Positions 17,651 through 27,276 of a stretch of 64,000 bases of DNA are shown here, piece after piece. Origin of the DNA: Niallia circulans NBRC 13626. Lineage in GTDB: Bacteria > Bacillota > Bacilli > Bacillales > Cytobacillaceae. Each line of letters starts with the position of its first letter. Position 1 is the first letter of the stretch. The stretch spans positions 1 through 64,000 of the forward strand of contig NZ_BCVE01000005.1 in the NCBI RefSeq assembly GCF_001591585.1. Reading direction: 5' to 3'. The position numbers and the translations under genes are program-made. The notes under the pieces are model-generated. The model was not told the origin of the DNA and made no database searches. It was given only the letters and a program-made list of their open reading frames with translations.

Positions 17651-18481
17651 TTATAAAAAGTCAATAAAATGTCTTCTAAATTTCACATGCATATATGACC
17701 CTACAAATAATAGGAGGAGAACTAATCCCCAGAAATATATGGTGATTGTTGGATGGGCCATGATAAACCAGCCCTCTCCTAACAATGCATAACGATAGCC
17801 TTCTACTAAATAATAGATAGGGTTTAATAACATCACATAATCAATAATCTTTCCAAAGGAGGAATCATTAAATCTTCCTGCCGGCCACAAGATTGGCGTT
17901 ATATACAAGAGCACACGCATTAAAGATTGCAGCAACATTTGAAAATCCCGCACAATAGTTGAGATAGTTGATGTGATTAGTGATAGTGCAAATAAAAATA
18001 AAATAGCTGCAAATAAAAAATAAGGTATTTGCAAGTAATAAATCGTAATAGGATATCCAATAAATTGGAATATTATCATTATAACTCCCATTATCAATAA
18101 TTGGGGATATAATAACGACAATATTACATAGGATGGTATAGCGCTTAAAGGAAAATTCATTCTTGAGACCATTCGTAGTCTAGAATAAATGGACTTAGAG
18201 CCTTGTGTTATAGCCGGGTAGATGAAAAACCAGATTAAAATTCCAGACAGCATCCATACAAAAAATGGTATTTTTCCATTTTCTCCTGGTACAGTTCCCC
18301 TTCCTTGTACAAATCCAAATACAAACCAATAGATTGCAATTTGAATGGCTGGGTTAATAAACTCCCAAAGAATCCCCAAATAATTATTTCTATTAGAACT
18401 TTTCAACTCATACGTGGACAGCCTTTTTATTAAATGAAAATTATCTATTTGTTCTTTAATTACTTTAAACATTGAATTCAT
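17651..18481 (-). CDS. tagG: TagG, teichoic acid ABC exporter permease
   Basis: This is the membrane half of the teichoic acid exporter. The ATG at 18481 (MNSMFKVIKEQ) lies behind GAAGGG; the frame extends to 18508 without a better site. The product of about 276 residues has the ABC-2 fold: a cytoplasmic N-terminal amphipathic part (YELKSSNRNNYLGILWEFINP, typical of TagG/RfbA) and six hydrophobic segments, ending KFRRHFIDFL. It forms a two-gene operon with tagH. Together they act downstream of the tar polymerases at 20-27 kb. Confidence 0.93.
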   Translation of the reverse strand: MNSMFKVIKEQIDNFHLIKRLSTYELKSSNRNNYLGILWEFINPAIQIAIYWFVFGFVQGRGTVPGENGKIPFFVWMLSGILIWFFIYPAITQGSKSIYSRLRMVSRMNFPLSAIPSYVILSLLYPQLLIMGVIMIIFQFIGYPITIYYLQIPYFLFAAILFLFALSLITSTISTIVRDFQMLLQSLMRVLLYITPILWPAGRFNDSSFGKIIDYVMLLNPIYYLVEGYRYALLGEGWFIMAHPTITIYFWGLVLLLLFVGSYMHVKFRRHFIDFL

Positions 18482-18508
18482 ATTGTTATACCCTTCTAAA
18501 GTTATCAT

Positions 18509-18903
18509 CTATCTTTATAATCTTATTTATGTCAGAGTGTATTCCATTTATTTTATCTCTAACTTTCTTATACCTAATATATTTTTAAACTACCTCCTGT
18601 CTATTCCCTTTTAGTCTCTTTATAAATATATAGATTTTACAAAGATTTTTCAAATACTAAAATATCAACTAATTTTCGATATTCACTTCCTAGTTCTCTT
18701 CCTTACCTTCTATTTAATATGATTTACAAGTTTTTTCTATACTATTGCAACTTACATCTGATTAATAACGTCCTATATAAATAGATAGTAAAATTGAATG
18801 GAGATAATTCCGAAACTTTTATTGTCAAATATCCGAATGAAACGATGTGATTGAACAAATGCTATAAAAAGTTATTATACGATTTTTAATATAGGAGATG
18901 CTT
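18509..18903. other. AT-rich intergenic region upstream of tagG
   Basis: About 400 bp with long A/T runs. It should hold the tagG promoter and possibly that of the small ORF at 18904. I see no repeat, hairpin or ORF that I can support. Confidence 0.4.
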
Positions 18904-19020
18904 ATGTTCCTCGGAAATTCTATATTAAGCCAATCTGTTTTAAACTATTATTTCCCCTTACTAAAGCATCTACATTATTTAATCAGTTTTATCAGGGATT
19001 TACTAGGTGTAAAGAATTAA
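18904..19020 (+). CDS. Possible 38-residue small protein
   Basis: An ATG at 18904 follows TAGGAGATGCTT, a good ribosome binding site in an otherwise empty region. The frame reads MFLGNSILSQSVLNYYF... and ends VKN at 19020. It is moderately hydrophobic and basic. No family is recognised. The site is the only support, so this is tentative; it could be a leader upstream of the LCP gene at 19125. Confidence 0.35.
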   Translation: MFLGNSILSQSVLNYYFPLLKHLHYLISFIRDLLGVKN

Positions 19021-19124
19021 TGTACTTTTCTTAATTTTTATAAAAAGATATCTATTATTTTTTTTTTCTGCTATTCTTTATATTAGTTTTATCATATTTT
19101 GTCAGGATATGGAGGATTTAATTA

Positions 19125-20054
19125 ATGCGATCAGATAAGCCTATAAAGAAGAAACGAACTTGGCTTCGTGTAACTGGTATTGTATTACTGTTATTGATTA
19201 TTGGAATTGGAGCTTATATATACACGGTATGGCATTCACTAAATAAAGCGGTGGATACGATGCATGAACCAGTTGACCGGGTTACATCTAAAAGGGATAG
19301 CTCATTAAGTCTTAAGAGTAAAGAACCGTTTTCTGTGTTAATGCTAGGTGTAGATGAACGTGATGGAGATTCTGGACGTTCTGATACAATTATCGTAATG
19401 ACAGTTAACCCAGAAAAAAAATCTGTTAAGATGTTAAGTATCCCACGTGATACTCGGACAGAAATCGTTGGTCATGGTACGACAGATAAAATTAACCACG
19501 CCTACGCTTTTGGTGGAGTAGCAATGTCTATGGATACAGTTGAGAACTTTTTAGATATTCCTATCGATTACTATATGCAAATTAATATGGAAGGTTTTAA
19601 GGATATCGTTGATGCAGTAGGTGGGGTAACGGTTAATAATGATCTAGACTTTACGTATGAAGGAGTTCATTTCCCTAAAGGTCAAATATCATTAAATGGT
19701 AAAGATGCTTTAAAATTTTCTCGTATGCGATATGAAGATCCTAGAGGAGACTTCGGTCGTCAATTACGTCAACGTTTAATTATTCAAGCTGTTATTAAAG
19801 AAGGAGCTAGTCTCAACACATTAACAAATTTCGGTAATATTTTCGAAGCTCTTGGTCAAAACATTAAAACGAATATAAGCTTTGATGAAATGGTTGATAT
19901 TCAAGCCAATTATAAGAGTGCAGCAAACGACATTGACCAGTTAACGATTTCTGGCACTGGACAAACTATTAATAAAGTTTGGTATTTAGTTGTTAATGAT
20001 GAAGAAAAAACAAGAGTGCAAACAGAACTAAAAAATCACTTAAATGTTGATTAA
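19125..20054 (+). CDS. LytR-CpsA-Psr (LCP) family teichoic acid ligase, second copy
   Basis: Like the gene at 11331, this encodes a membrane-anchored phosphotransferase attaching teichoic acid to peptidoglycan. The ATG follows TGGAGG. The 309-residue protein has a basic N-terminus (MRSDKPIKKKRTWLR), one membrane segment at residues 14-33, and the LCP domain: MLGVDERDGDSGRSDTIIVM, KMLSIPRDTRTEI, KINHAYAFGG, FSRMRYEDPRGDFGRQLRQR. The conserved arginines are all present. It lacks the disordered tail of the other copy. It lies directly upstream of the tag/tar biosynthetic genes, which supports a role in teichoic acid attachment. Confidence 0.92.
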   Translation: MRSDKPIKKKRTWLRVTGIVLLLLIIGIGAYIYTVWHSLNKAVDTMHEPVDRVTSKRDSSLSLKSKEPFSVLMLGVDERDGDSGRSDTIIVMTVNPEKKSVKMLSIPRDTRTEIVGHGTTDKINHAYAFGGVAMSMDTVENFLDIPIDYYMQINMEGFKDIVDAVGGVTVNNDLDFTYEGVHFPKGQISLNGKDALKFSRMRYEDPRGDFGRQLRQRLIIQAVIKEGASLNTLTNFGNIFEALGQNIKTNISFDEMVDIQANYKSAANDIDQLTISGTGQTINKVWYLVVNDEEKTRVQTELKNHLNVD

Positions 20055-20067
20055 ATACAAAAGACAG

Positions 20068-20115
20068 AGCAGTCCACATTAGTCTAATCTAGACAAAGGT
20101 GGCTGCTTTTTTTAT
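20068..20115 (+). terminator. Terminator of the second LCP gene
   Basis: AGCAGTCCAC pairs with GTGGCTGCT (one bulge) and a run of seven T follows. Confidence 0.8.
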
Positions 20116-20252
20116 GCTATTTGTCGTGCTTCCTTGTACTTGTAAATAACAATCAAAAGATTTAAAATAAATTAATTGGATAAACTAAATTTCTATCATC
20201 TATCTTTTATAGCCTATCATTATAGGTTAATCACTCTATTCAGGAGGTTATA

Positions 20253-20648
20253 ATGAAAAAAGTTCTTACTTATGGTACTTTTGACTTGTTGCATATAGGT
20301 CATATAAATATTTTAAAACGTGCAAAAGAATTAGGAGACCATTTAACAGTTGGTCTTTCTAGTGATGAATTTAATAAAATCAAAAATAAAGAAGCTTTTC
20401 ATAGCTATGAAAATCGAAAAACTATTTTAGAATCTATCCGATATGTAGATGAAGTAATTGCTGAAAATGATTGGGATCAAAAAATTAGAGATGTTGTTGA
20501 TCACAATATTGATATTTTTGTGATGGGAAATGATTGGGAAGGTAAATTCGACTTTTTGAAAGATTATTGTGAAGTTGTATATTTGCCAAGAACAGATGGC
20601 ATTTCAACAACAAAAATAAAAACGGACTTAATTAATATAAATGGTTAG
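20253..20648 (+). CDS. tagD: TagD, glycerol-3-phosphate cytidylyltransferase
   Basis: This enzyme makes CDP-glycerol from CTP and glycerol-3-phosphate for teichoic acid linkage units. The 131-residue length is typical. The nucleotidyltransferase motif is YGTFDLLHIGHINIL (the HxGH signature), and the C-terminal motif is DGISTTKIK. The ATG follows AGGAGG. Its last eight bases overlap the next gene, so the two are translationally coupled. Confidence 0.96.
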   Translation: MKKVLTYGTFDLLHIGHINILKRAKELGDHLTVGLSSDEFNKIKNKEAFHSYENRKTILESIRYVDEVIAENDWDQKIRDVVDHNIDIFVMGNDWEGKFDFLKDYCEVVYLPRTDGISTTKIKTDLINING

Positions 20649-21813
20649 AGAACTATTTATTTATATGTACTTAATGCTATTTTCTTTTCTGTTCAAGGTA
20701 GCTAAGTTGTTTCCTCTGCAGAAGAAAATAGTTTTTTGTGTGTCCTTTGTTGAAAATAATTACTTTATATACAATGAACTAAAAAAGAATTCTCAAACAT
20801 ATCCTTGCATTTTTTTAACAGACCATAAAACCACTTCCTTTTTTAAAGACAAAGTTACAATTGGAGATACAGTTCTTCCCTTCTCCCCCAGACACTTTGG
20901 ATCTTTTTTAAAAGGAATTTATCACCTGGCAACTTCTAGAGTGGTTGTGTTAGATAATTATTTTGGTTTTTTATCAGCAATTCAGTTTAAAAGTGAAGTT
21001 AGAAAACTTCAAATTTGGCATGCTAATGGCGCCATTAAAACATTTGGTTGGAAAGATTATAGTGTCAAACACCGTAGTAATCGTGCAAAGAAAAGATTTA
21101 GTAAGGTATATAATCAGTTTGACTATATCCTTTCTGGTTCGAAAAAAATGTCTGCAATATATCAACAAGCCTTTTCTGTTTCTGAAAAGAGAATGCTAGA
21201 GATTGGTATCCCTAGAACTGATATTTTTTTCGACCAACATTATATAAAAAAAGTTAAAGATACATTTTACACAAAGTATCCTACTTTTAGAGAAAAAAAA
21301 ATTATTCTGTATGCACCAACTTTCAGAGATGACCAAGGAGAAACTTCTGATTTACCACTTAACTTTGCTTATTTTAAAGAAAAATTAAAATCTGACTATA
21401 TTTTACTTATTAAACTGCACCCAAGTATAAAAAATGCAATGGACCTATCAAATTACGAAGGTTTTGTTTACGATCTCTCTTCCTATCCTACAATGAATGA
21501 TTTATTATTCATTTCGGATATATTGATAACAGATTATTCTTCTATTCCTTTTGAATATTCATTTTTACAAAAACCAATGATTTTCTATCCTTATGACTTA
21601 GAAGAATATTCTCAAAATCGAGGATTTTGGGAACCGTATGACCAATTAGTACCAGGACCTATTGCGCATAATTCAGAAGAAATTGTCGACTACATTAGTC
21701 ACTCGTCCTTTGATTATAAGAAGATTGAAAACTTCCATGAAGATTGGAATACTTATTCATTAGGGAATGCTAGCAAAAATGTGGCTAATCAGCTTCATAA
21801 ATGGCTAAAATAA
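20641..21813 (+). CDS. tarB: CDP-glycerol glycerophosphotransferase, TarB/TagB-like primase
   Basis: Members of this family add glycerol- or ribitol-phosphate to the teichoic acid lipid intermediate at the cytoplasmic membrane face. The 390-residue product has a hydrophobic N-terminus (LFIYMYLMLFSFLFKVA) and the family motifs QIWHANGAIKTFG (catalytic histidine), APTFRD, LIKLHPS and ILITDYSSIPFEYS. Coupling to tagD, which makes its substrate, and its size favour the TarB primase that adds the first glycerol-phosphate. It could instead be a TarF. Family is certain, exact step inferred. Confidence 0.8.
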   Translation: MVRELFIYMYLMLFSFLFKVAKLFPLQKKIVFCVSFVENNYFIYNELKKNSQTYPCIFLTDHKTTSFFKDKVTIGDTVLPFSPRHFGSFLKGIYHLATSRVVVLDNYFGFLSAIQFKSEVRKLQIWHANGAIKTFGWKDYSVKHRSNRAKKRFSKVYNQFDYILSGSKKMSAIYQQAFSVSEKRMLEIGIPRTDIFFDQHYIKKVKDTFYTKYPTFREKKIILYAPTFRDDQGETSDLPLNFAYFKEKLKSDYILLIKLHPSIKNAMDLSNYEGFVYDLSSYPTMNDLLFISDILITDYSSIPFEYSFLQKPMIFYPYDLEEYSQNRGFWEPYDQLVPGPIAHNSEEIVDYISHSSFDYKKIENFHEDWNTYSLGNASKNVANQLHKWLK

Positions 21814-22085
21814 TGAATAACATACACTTTCTTTGTGACTATTTTTCTTGCTTTATCGAATACAGAAACAAAAGAGATTTGTACTAATGGGATTTATCAA
21901 ACTATTTAGTTATGATAGATGCCTTTTTTATAGGGCCGCTAATTGTGTTATGATTACTTTAAATCCTATGGTATTTGTTGAAATGACTCGAAAAGAAGTG
22001 TATATTTAGTTTGGTTTATGTAAATGAAAGATTAAATAAATATGAAGAGACAGTTGATAGATAATCATGTAAAGGAGACTTAATT

Positions 22086-22802
22086 ATGATATACGCTGAA
22101 ATCCTTGCTGGTGGAAAAGGAACACGAATGGGAAATGTTAGCATGCCAAAACAATTCCTTCCATTAAATGAAAAGCCAATTATTATTCATACTATTGAAA
22201 AGTTTTTATTAAATGACCAATTTGAAAAAGTTATTATTGCTTCACCCAAAGAATGGATCAATTATACAAATGATATTATCAATAAATATATTGATAATCG
22301 TGACCGTTTAGTTGTAATCGAAGGTGGAGAAGATAGAAATGGGACCATTATGAATGGAATAAAATATGTGGAAGATACATTTGGGTTATTTCATGACGAT
22401 ATAATCGTAACGCATGATTCTGTTCGTCCTTTTATTACCCATCGCATTATTGAAGAAAACATCCAATACGGTCTTGAATTTGGTGCTGTTGATACTGTAA
22501 TATCTGCGATTGATACAATTGTCGAATCAGAGGATGGCGAGTCTATTTCTCATATCCCTGTTCGTGATCTTATGTATCAAGGTCAAACACCACAAACATT
22601 TAATATGAAAATGCTGAAAGATCACTATTACTCCCTTTCTACGGAGCAAAAGGCAATTCTTTCAGATGCTTGTAAAATCTGTGTCTTAAAGGGCGAGAAA
22701 GTGAAACTTGTAACAGGAGAAGTATTTAATATTAAAATCACAACACCATACGATTTAAAAGTAGCAAATGCTATTATTCAGGAGCGAATAAACCATGATT
22801 AA
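22086..22802 (+). CDS. tarI: TarI, ribitol-5-phosphate cytidylyltransferase
   Basis: This makes CDP-ribitol, the precursor of poly(ribitol phosphate) teichoic acid. The 238-residue IspD-like protein starts [16 protein letters not shown], with the nucleotide-binding loop, and has [17 protein letters not shown] and YQGQTPQTF. These match TarI/TarI' more closely than IspD ([11 protein letters not shown]). The ATG follows AAAGGAG. It overlaps tarJ by eight bases, a pairing characteristic of TarIJ, which channel ribulose-5-phosphate reduction into CDP-ribitol. The 270-bp gap before it contains its own promoter region but no gene. Confidence 0.94.
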   Translation: MIYAEILAGGKGTRMGNVSMPKQFLPLNEKPIIIHTIEKFLLNDQFEKVIIASPKEWINYTNDIINKYIDNRDRLVVIEGGEDRNGTIMNGIKYVEDTFGLFHDDIIVTHDSVRPFITHRIIEENIQYGLEFGAVDTVISAIDTIVESEDGESISHIPVRDLMYQGQTPQTFNMKMLKDHYYSLSTEQKAILSDACKICVLKGEKVKLVTGEVFNIKITTPYDLKVANAIIQERINHD

Positions 22803-23820
22803 TCAAGTTTATCGTCTTGTTTCCCCAAGACAATTTGAAGTAACATACCAAGACTTCTCCTTAAAATCAGAATTGATTGTCGTTCGGCCAACTCATTTGT
22901 CTATCTGTAATGCGGACCAACGCTATTATACTGGATCACGCGGTAAAGAGACAATGGCAAAAAAACTACCAATGGCTTTAATTCATGAAGGAATTGGTAC
23001 AGTTGTATACGATCCAAAAGGTGAAATAGCAAATGGAACAAGAGTAGTAATGGTTCCTAACGATCCTACTGAAGAAGATCCTTACATTGCTGAAAACTAT
23101 TTGCGTTCAAGTAGATTCCGCTCTAGTGGCTATGACGGATTTATGCAAGACTATGTCTTCTTAAAGAGAGATCGCTTAGTTGAAATTCCTGAAGATATGA
23201 ACCCATTTGTAGCAGCTTTTACTGAACTTATCACAATTGCCATGCATTCCCTTACAAGATTTGAATCAAGATCTCATAAACGCCGAAATACATTTGGTGT
23301 TTGGGGAGATGGAAATCTTGGATTTATTATGTCATTAATCTTAAAGAAGAAATATCCTGAGAGCAAAGTAATTTCCTTTGGAAAAACGCAGTATAAATTA
23401 GACCGTTTCTCCTTTGTAGATGAAGCGTACTTAATTGATGATATTCCAGAATCAGTAAAAATAGACCACGCATTCGAATGTGTAGGTGGTTTAGGCAGCC
23501 AATATGCTATAAACCAGAGCATTGATTTAATTGTGCCAGAAGGTTCTATTTCGATTCTAGGGGTGTCAGAGTATCCTGTTGAAGTAAATACAAGAATGGT
23601 TCTGGAAAAAGGTATTACCTTGATTGGCAGTAGCCGGAGTGGACGTGCTGATTTCCAAAATACCGTTAATTTTTATAAAGAGTATCCAGATATCGTAGAT
23701 TACTTTTCTACCCTAATTGGAGAAGTCCAAACAGTTACATCTATTCAGTCCATTATTGAGGCATTTGAAAAAGACTTAACTTCTTCTTGGGGAAAAACGA
23801 TTATGGAATGGAAGATATAA
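22795..23820 (+). CDS. tarJ: TarJ, ribulose-5-phosphate reductase
   Basis: A zinc-dependent medium-chain dehydrogenase that reduces ribulose-5-phosphate to ribitol-5-phosphate with NADPH. The 341-residue protein shows the TarJ start ([16 protein letters not shown]), [14 protein letters not shown] (zinc-ligand cysteine), [11 protein letters not shown] (zinc-ligand region) and a Rossmann segment [17 protein letters not shown]. Overlap with tarI and the downstream polymerases fix its pathway. Confidence 0.95.
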   Translation: MINQVYRLVSPRQFEVTYQDFSLKSELIVVRPTHLSICNADQRYYTGSRGKETMAKKLPMALIHEGIGTVVYDPKGEIANGTRVVMVPNDPTEEDPYIAENYLRSSRFRSSGYDGFMQDYVFLKRDRLVEIPEDMNPFVAAFTELITIAMHSLTRFESRSHKRRNTFGVWGDGNLGFIMSLILKKKYPESKVISFGKTQYKLDRFSFVDEAYLIDDIPESVKIDHAFECVGGLGSQYAINQSIDLIVPEGSISILGVSEYPVEVNTRMVLEKGITLIGSSRSGRADFQNTVNFYKEYPDIVDYFSTLIGEVQTVTSIQSIIEAFEKDLTSSWGKTIMEWKI

Positions 23821-23847
23821 ATCTTACCAAAAGATAAGAAAGGTAGA

Positions 23848-25029
23848 TTGTTTTTGAAGAGTATAAAATTACTACCTACTGTTTTAGCAAAAATTGGTTT
23901 CCAATTTGTTTATTTACTTTTTTGTTTCTTCTTTAAAGTAAATCCCAAAAAAATTACCTTTGCATCTTCACGTTCAAACGAACTAAATGGTAACTTAGAA
24001 TATATTTATTCAGAATTTAAAAGTAGAGATAATAATCTTATTTTAGTAAAATCATTCTTTAAAATTAAGAATGATTTTACTGGTAAGATACACTACTTAT
24101 TTCATATGATTAAAGAGTGCTATCATATTGCAACTTCAAGATATTTTATTATCGATGATTATCATTATTTGATTTACTTAATTAAACCAAGAAAAAAAAC
24201 AGAAATTATTCAACTTTGGCATGCTTGTGGAGCATTTAAAAAGTTTGGTATGAGCATAGTAGGAAAGCCAAATGGCCCAAGTAGGGAATATATAAAGACT
24301 GTTAAAATTCATTCAAATTACTCTAGACTATATGTCAGTTCGTCTGAGGTTATTCCTTATTATGCAGAAGCTTTTGATATGGAAGAGTCAAAAATATTCC
24401 CCCTAGGTGTTCCCAGAACTGATTATTTTTTTGAAAATCATCAGAAGGAAAAAGTGATAGAGAAATTACTACAAAAAATAGGATCATTCCAAGATAAACA
24501 AATAATTCTTTATGCCCCTACATTTCGCGGGAAAAGTTATCAACAGGACGTATTTGTTAGCCCTATTAATTTTAATTTATTAAAAGAGCAACTAAAAAAA
24601 GAATCAATCATTTTGATTCATTTACATCCTTATATGTCTTCTGCTTTCCATTTAGAGGACGATTTAAAAGATTTTGTTTACCACATCAAACATGACTTTA
24701 CTATTGAAGAGTTATTATTAATTACAGATGTTCTTATAACAGATTATTCCTCTATTATATTTGACTATAGCTTATTAAATAAACCTGCGGCATTTTATGC
24801 TCATGATTTAGATGAATACATGCAAGAACGAGATTTTTATTATGAATACGAATCATTAGTACCTGGGCCTATTTTCTCTCACACAGAGAAACTTGTAGAT
24901 TGGTTAAATAATGGGCAGTTCAATCAAGAGAAAATGGATTTATTTAAAAATAAATTTTTTGATTATACAGACGGAAACACTTCTAGTAGAATCGTTTCAC
25001 ATTTGCTTAGTTCATTGAATGATTTATGA
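23848..25029 (+). CDS. CDP-glycerol/CDP-ribitol phosphotransferase, TarF/TarK-like
   Basis: The start is a TTG at 23848 (MFLKSIKLLPTVL) behind AAGAAAGG, 27 bp after tarJ. The 393-residue product has a hydrophobic N-terminus (FQFVYLLFCFFFKV) that likely associates with the membrane, then family motifs IQLWHACGAFKKFG, YAPTFRGKSY, LIHLHPYM and VLITDYSSIIFDYS. These phosphotransferases use CDP-glycerol or CDP-ribitol and the specificity cannot be read from motifs. Position between tarJ and the longer paralogue suggests a TarK- or TarF-type primer of the ribitol chain. Confidence 0.85.
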   Translation: MFLKSIKLLPTVLAKIGFQFVYLLFCFFFKVNPKKITFASSRSNELNGNLEYIYSEFKSRDNNLILVKSFFKIKNDFTGKIHYLFHMIKECYHIATSRYFIIDDYHYLIYLIKPRKKTEIIQLWHACGAFKKFGMSIVGKPNGPSREYIKTVKIHSNYSRLYVSSSEVIPYYAEAFDMEESKIFPLGVPRTDYFFENHQKEKVIEKLLQKIGSFQDKQIILYAPTFRGKSYQQDVFVSPINFNLLKEQLKKESIILIHLHPYMSSAFHLEDDLKDFVYHIKHDFTIEELLLITDVLITDYSSIIFDYSLLNKPAAFYAHDLDEYMQERDFYYEYESLVPGPIFSHTEKLVDWLNNGQFNQEKMDLFKNKFFDYTDGNTSSRIVSHLLSSLNDL

Positions 25030-25047
25030 AGTTAAGGAGACATAAAT

Positions 25048-26940
25048 ATGTTAAGAAAGATTATTCGAAAGTTAAGAAGAAGAACCTCTTCTAATTCATC
25101 CGGACCGGTAGTCCGTGATGATCTGGAATTTAGCATTGATAAGCCTGTTCAAATAACAGAGGATCGGATTATTATCCAAAAAGAGAAAATAAGTGAATCC
25201 CTTCCTGTTCTGAACGAAATAGCTGGAAAAATAGAAGAATATATTCCTCGCCGTAAAATAACGCAATTGAACTGGAATGGACCTATTTTGGAAATCGAGG
25301 GATATTTTTATTTAGAAAAAGTTCCTATGATGAATGAAGACCTCGTGAAAAAACGTTTAGTTTTATTAAGCACTAGTGGTTTAAAGGTATCTATCCCCTT
25401 ACAAGATGTGCTTGTTAAGGATATCAAAACAACGGATTCTATTGATAGTAAGTATAGCTGGGCAGGTTTTCGCTCAAAGGTTAACTTTGCTACTATTACT
25501 TCCCATAATAGGCCGCTTCCTGAGGAGGAATATCGCTTATTCTTGGAGCTTGACGTCCATGTACTTGGCGATAAAGTATATAAAAAATCATTCCCTTTAG
25601 GAAATATTGAGCATTTTCTAGATAATGGTTTTCATTCAGCTAAAATGGAGTATTTCACCGCAAGAAAAGAAATGAAGTTCAACCTTTTAGCTACATATGA
25701 TTTACCGTTAAAGACATTAAAAATTACGTCATCTAAATTGAAGGACTTAGATCCAACCTTAATGGGATTAGATGCAGACTTAAAACAGCGCGGTATCATT
25801 TATCGCATTGTCTACAAATGGTGTTTTTCTCTAACTTACAAAATATGCAAAACGCTATTACCATTGCAAACAAGAAAGATTATTTTTGCATCTGACAGCC
25901 GTAGTGAAATGAGCGGAAACTTCCAATTTGTCTATGATGAATTACTTAGAAGAAATTTAAATTATGACTATCATCTCCTTTTAAAAAAGGGAGTGGACGA
26001 AAAGAAAAATTATCGAGAAATCTTTAGCTTAGCTTATCATTTAGCTACTGCTAAATTTATTATTCTTGATGACTTTTATCCAATGATCTATCCACTAAAA
26101 ATTAGAAAGAATGCTGAATTGATTCAATTATGGCATGCAGTTGGAGCATTTAAAACATTTGGCTTTAGCCGCTTAGGCCGTCCAGGCGGACCGTCACCAA
26201 AATCGAAAAACCATCGCAACTATACAAAAGCTATTGTTAGCTCTCATAACGTTGCAAAGCATTATGCTGAAGGGTTTGGTATTGACTTAGATAAAGTAAT
26301 TCCAACAGGTATTCCAAGAACAGATGTTTTCTTTGATAAAGAATATCAGGAAGAAGTACGAAATAACTTATATGAAGAGTATCCATTCTTAAAAGGTAAG
26401 AAAGTAATTACATTTGCACCTACTTTCCGAGGAAATGGCCAGCAGTCTGCCCATTATCCAATGGAGGTATTAAATTTAGAAAAGCTATATAACGAATTGA
26501 AGGACGAGTATGTATTCCTGTTTAAAATTCATCCATTTGTAAAAAATGAATTTAGCATTCCTTACCAATTCAGTGATTTCTTCTATGATTTTTCTTCCTA
26601 CCGAGAAATCAATGATTTACTATTTATTACTGATATCTTAATTACAGATTATTCATCTGTATGTTTCGAATATGCTCTATTAAATAAACCAATGATTTTC
26701 TTTGCATATGATGTGGAGGAATATGTCCGTACACGTGACTTCTATTATGACTATCATTCCTTCATTCCTGGTCCGCTTGCAAAAACGACAGAGAAAATGA
26801 TCGACATTATTAAAAAGGAAGATTTTAAAATGGAGAAAATTGAGCCCTTTGTTCATTACTTCTTTGATGATTTAGACGGAAAAGCAACAGAGCGTGTTGT
26901 TGATCAGCTTATTATCAATAATTTTAATGAGTTATTATAA
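25048..26940 (+). CDS. tarL: Poly(ribitol-phosphate) polymerase, TarL-like
   Basis: At 630 residues this is the longest of the three paralogues. Residues 1-235 form an extra beta-rich domain without close motif match (seen in TarL-type enzymes); the C-terminal 390 residues are the transferase with IQLWHAVGAFKTFGFSRLG, FAPTFRGNGQ, LFKIHPFV and ILITDYSSVCFEYA. The large size and position at the end of tarI-tarJ-tarK order suggest the main-chain ribitol-phosphate polymerase. The ATG follows AAGGAG, 18 bp behind the preceding gene; a strong terminator ends the operon. Confidence 0.82.
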   Translation: MLRKIIRKLRRRTSSNSSGPVVRDDLEFSIDKPVQITEDRIIIQKEKISESLPVLNEIAGKIEEYIPRRKITQLNWNGPILEIEGYFYLEKVPMMNEDLVKKRLVLLSTSGLKVSIPLQDVLVKDIKTTDSIDSKYSWAGFRSKVNFATITSHNRPLPEEEYRLFLELDVHVLGDKVYKKSFPLGNIEHFLDNGFHSAKMEYFTARKEMKFNLLATYDLPLKTLKITSSKLKDLDPTLMGLDADLKQRGIIYRIVYKWCFSLTYKICKTLLPLQTRKIIFASDSRSEMSGNFQFVYDELLRRNLNYDYHLLLKKGVDEKKNYREIFSLAYHLATAKFIILDDFYPMIYPLKIRKNAELIQLWHAVGAFKTFGFSRLGRPGGPSPKSKNHRNYTKAIVSSHNVAKHYAEGFGIDLDKVIPTGIPRTDVFFDKEYQEEVRNNLYEEYPFLKGKKVITFAPTFRGNGQQSAHYPMEVLNLEKLYNELKDEYVFLFKIHPFVKNEFSIPYQFSDFFYDFSSYREINDLLFITDILITDYSSVCFEYALLNKPMIFFAYDVEEYVRTRDFYYDYHSFIPGPLAKTTEKMIDIIKKEDFKMEKIEPFVHYFFDDLDGKATERVVDQLIINNFNELL

Positions 26941-27007
26941 TTAGATATCGAATGTTTAATGGAACAAAGTTGTTTTTTAATTAGCTATAAAAACTAAAAA
27001 TTTAAAG

Positions 27008-27048
27008 AAAGTCGTCTTAATAAGCTTCTCTTATTAAGACGACTTTTT
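27008..27048 (+). terminator. Terminator of the tar operon
   Basis: AAAGTCGTCTTAATAAG pairs perfectly with CTTATTAAGACGACTTT with a six-base loop and T-run. Confidence 0.93.
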
Positions 27049-27165
27049 CTTTCTGCCGACATTTCTCGGGAAATACTTGTCAGCATTTGTTGATAATTTA
27101 GTGTTTTCAATAAATACAAACGCGGTATATATACTATAAGAAAAAGAGTGGAAAGGATGATAGAT

Positions 27166-27276
27166 ATGAAAATAAAAGCTGGTAGCTGGAGATTACTAAG
27201 TTCTCAAGATAAGCAATTTATTTTACAAACTGTTTGTACCCTTTCTCAATATAAGGGAAAAGCTCATTCTAATTAA
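27166..27276 (+). CDS. Possible 36-residue small protein
   Basis: ATG at 27166 lies behind GGAAAGGATG, and a TATACTATAAG-like -10 region is nearby. The product (MKIKAGSWRLLSSQDKQF...) is short and basic, without membrane segment. Its stop overlaps the stop region of the convergent VOC gene. No family is recognised; support is the ribosome binding site and the promoter-like sequence. Confidence 0.45.
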   Translation: MKIKAGSWRLLSSQDKQFILQTVCTLSQYKGKAHSN

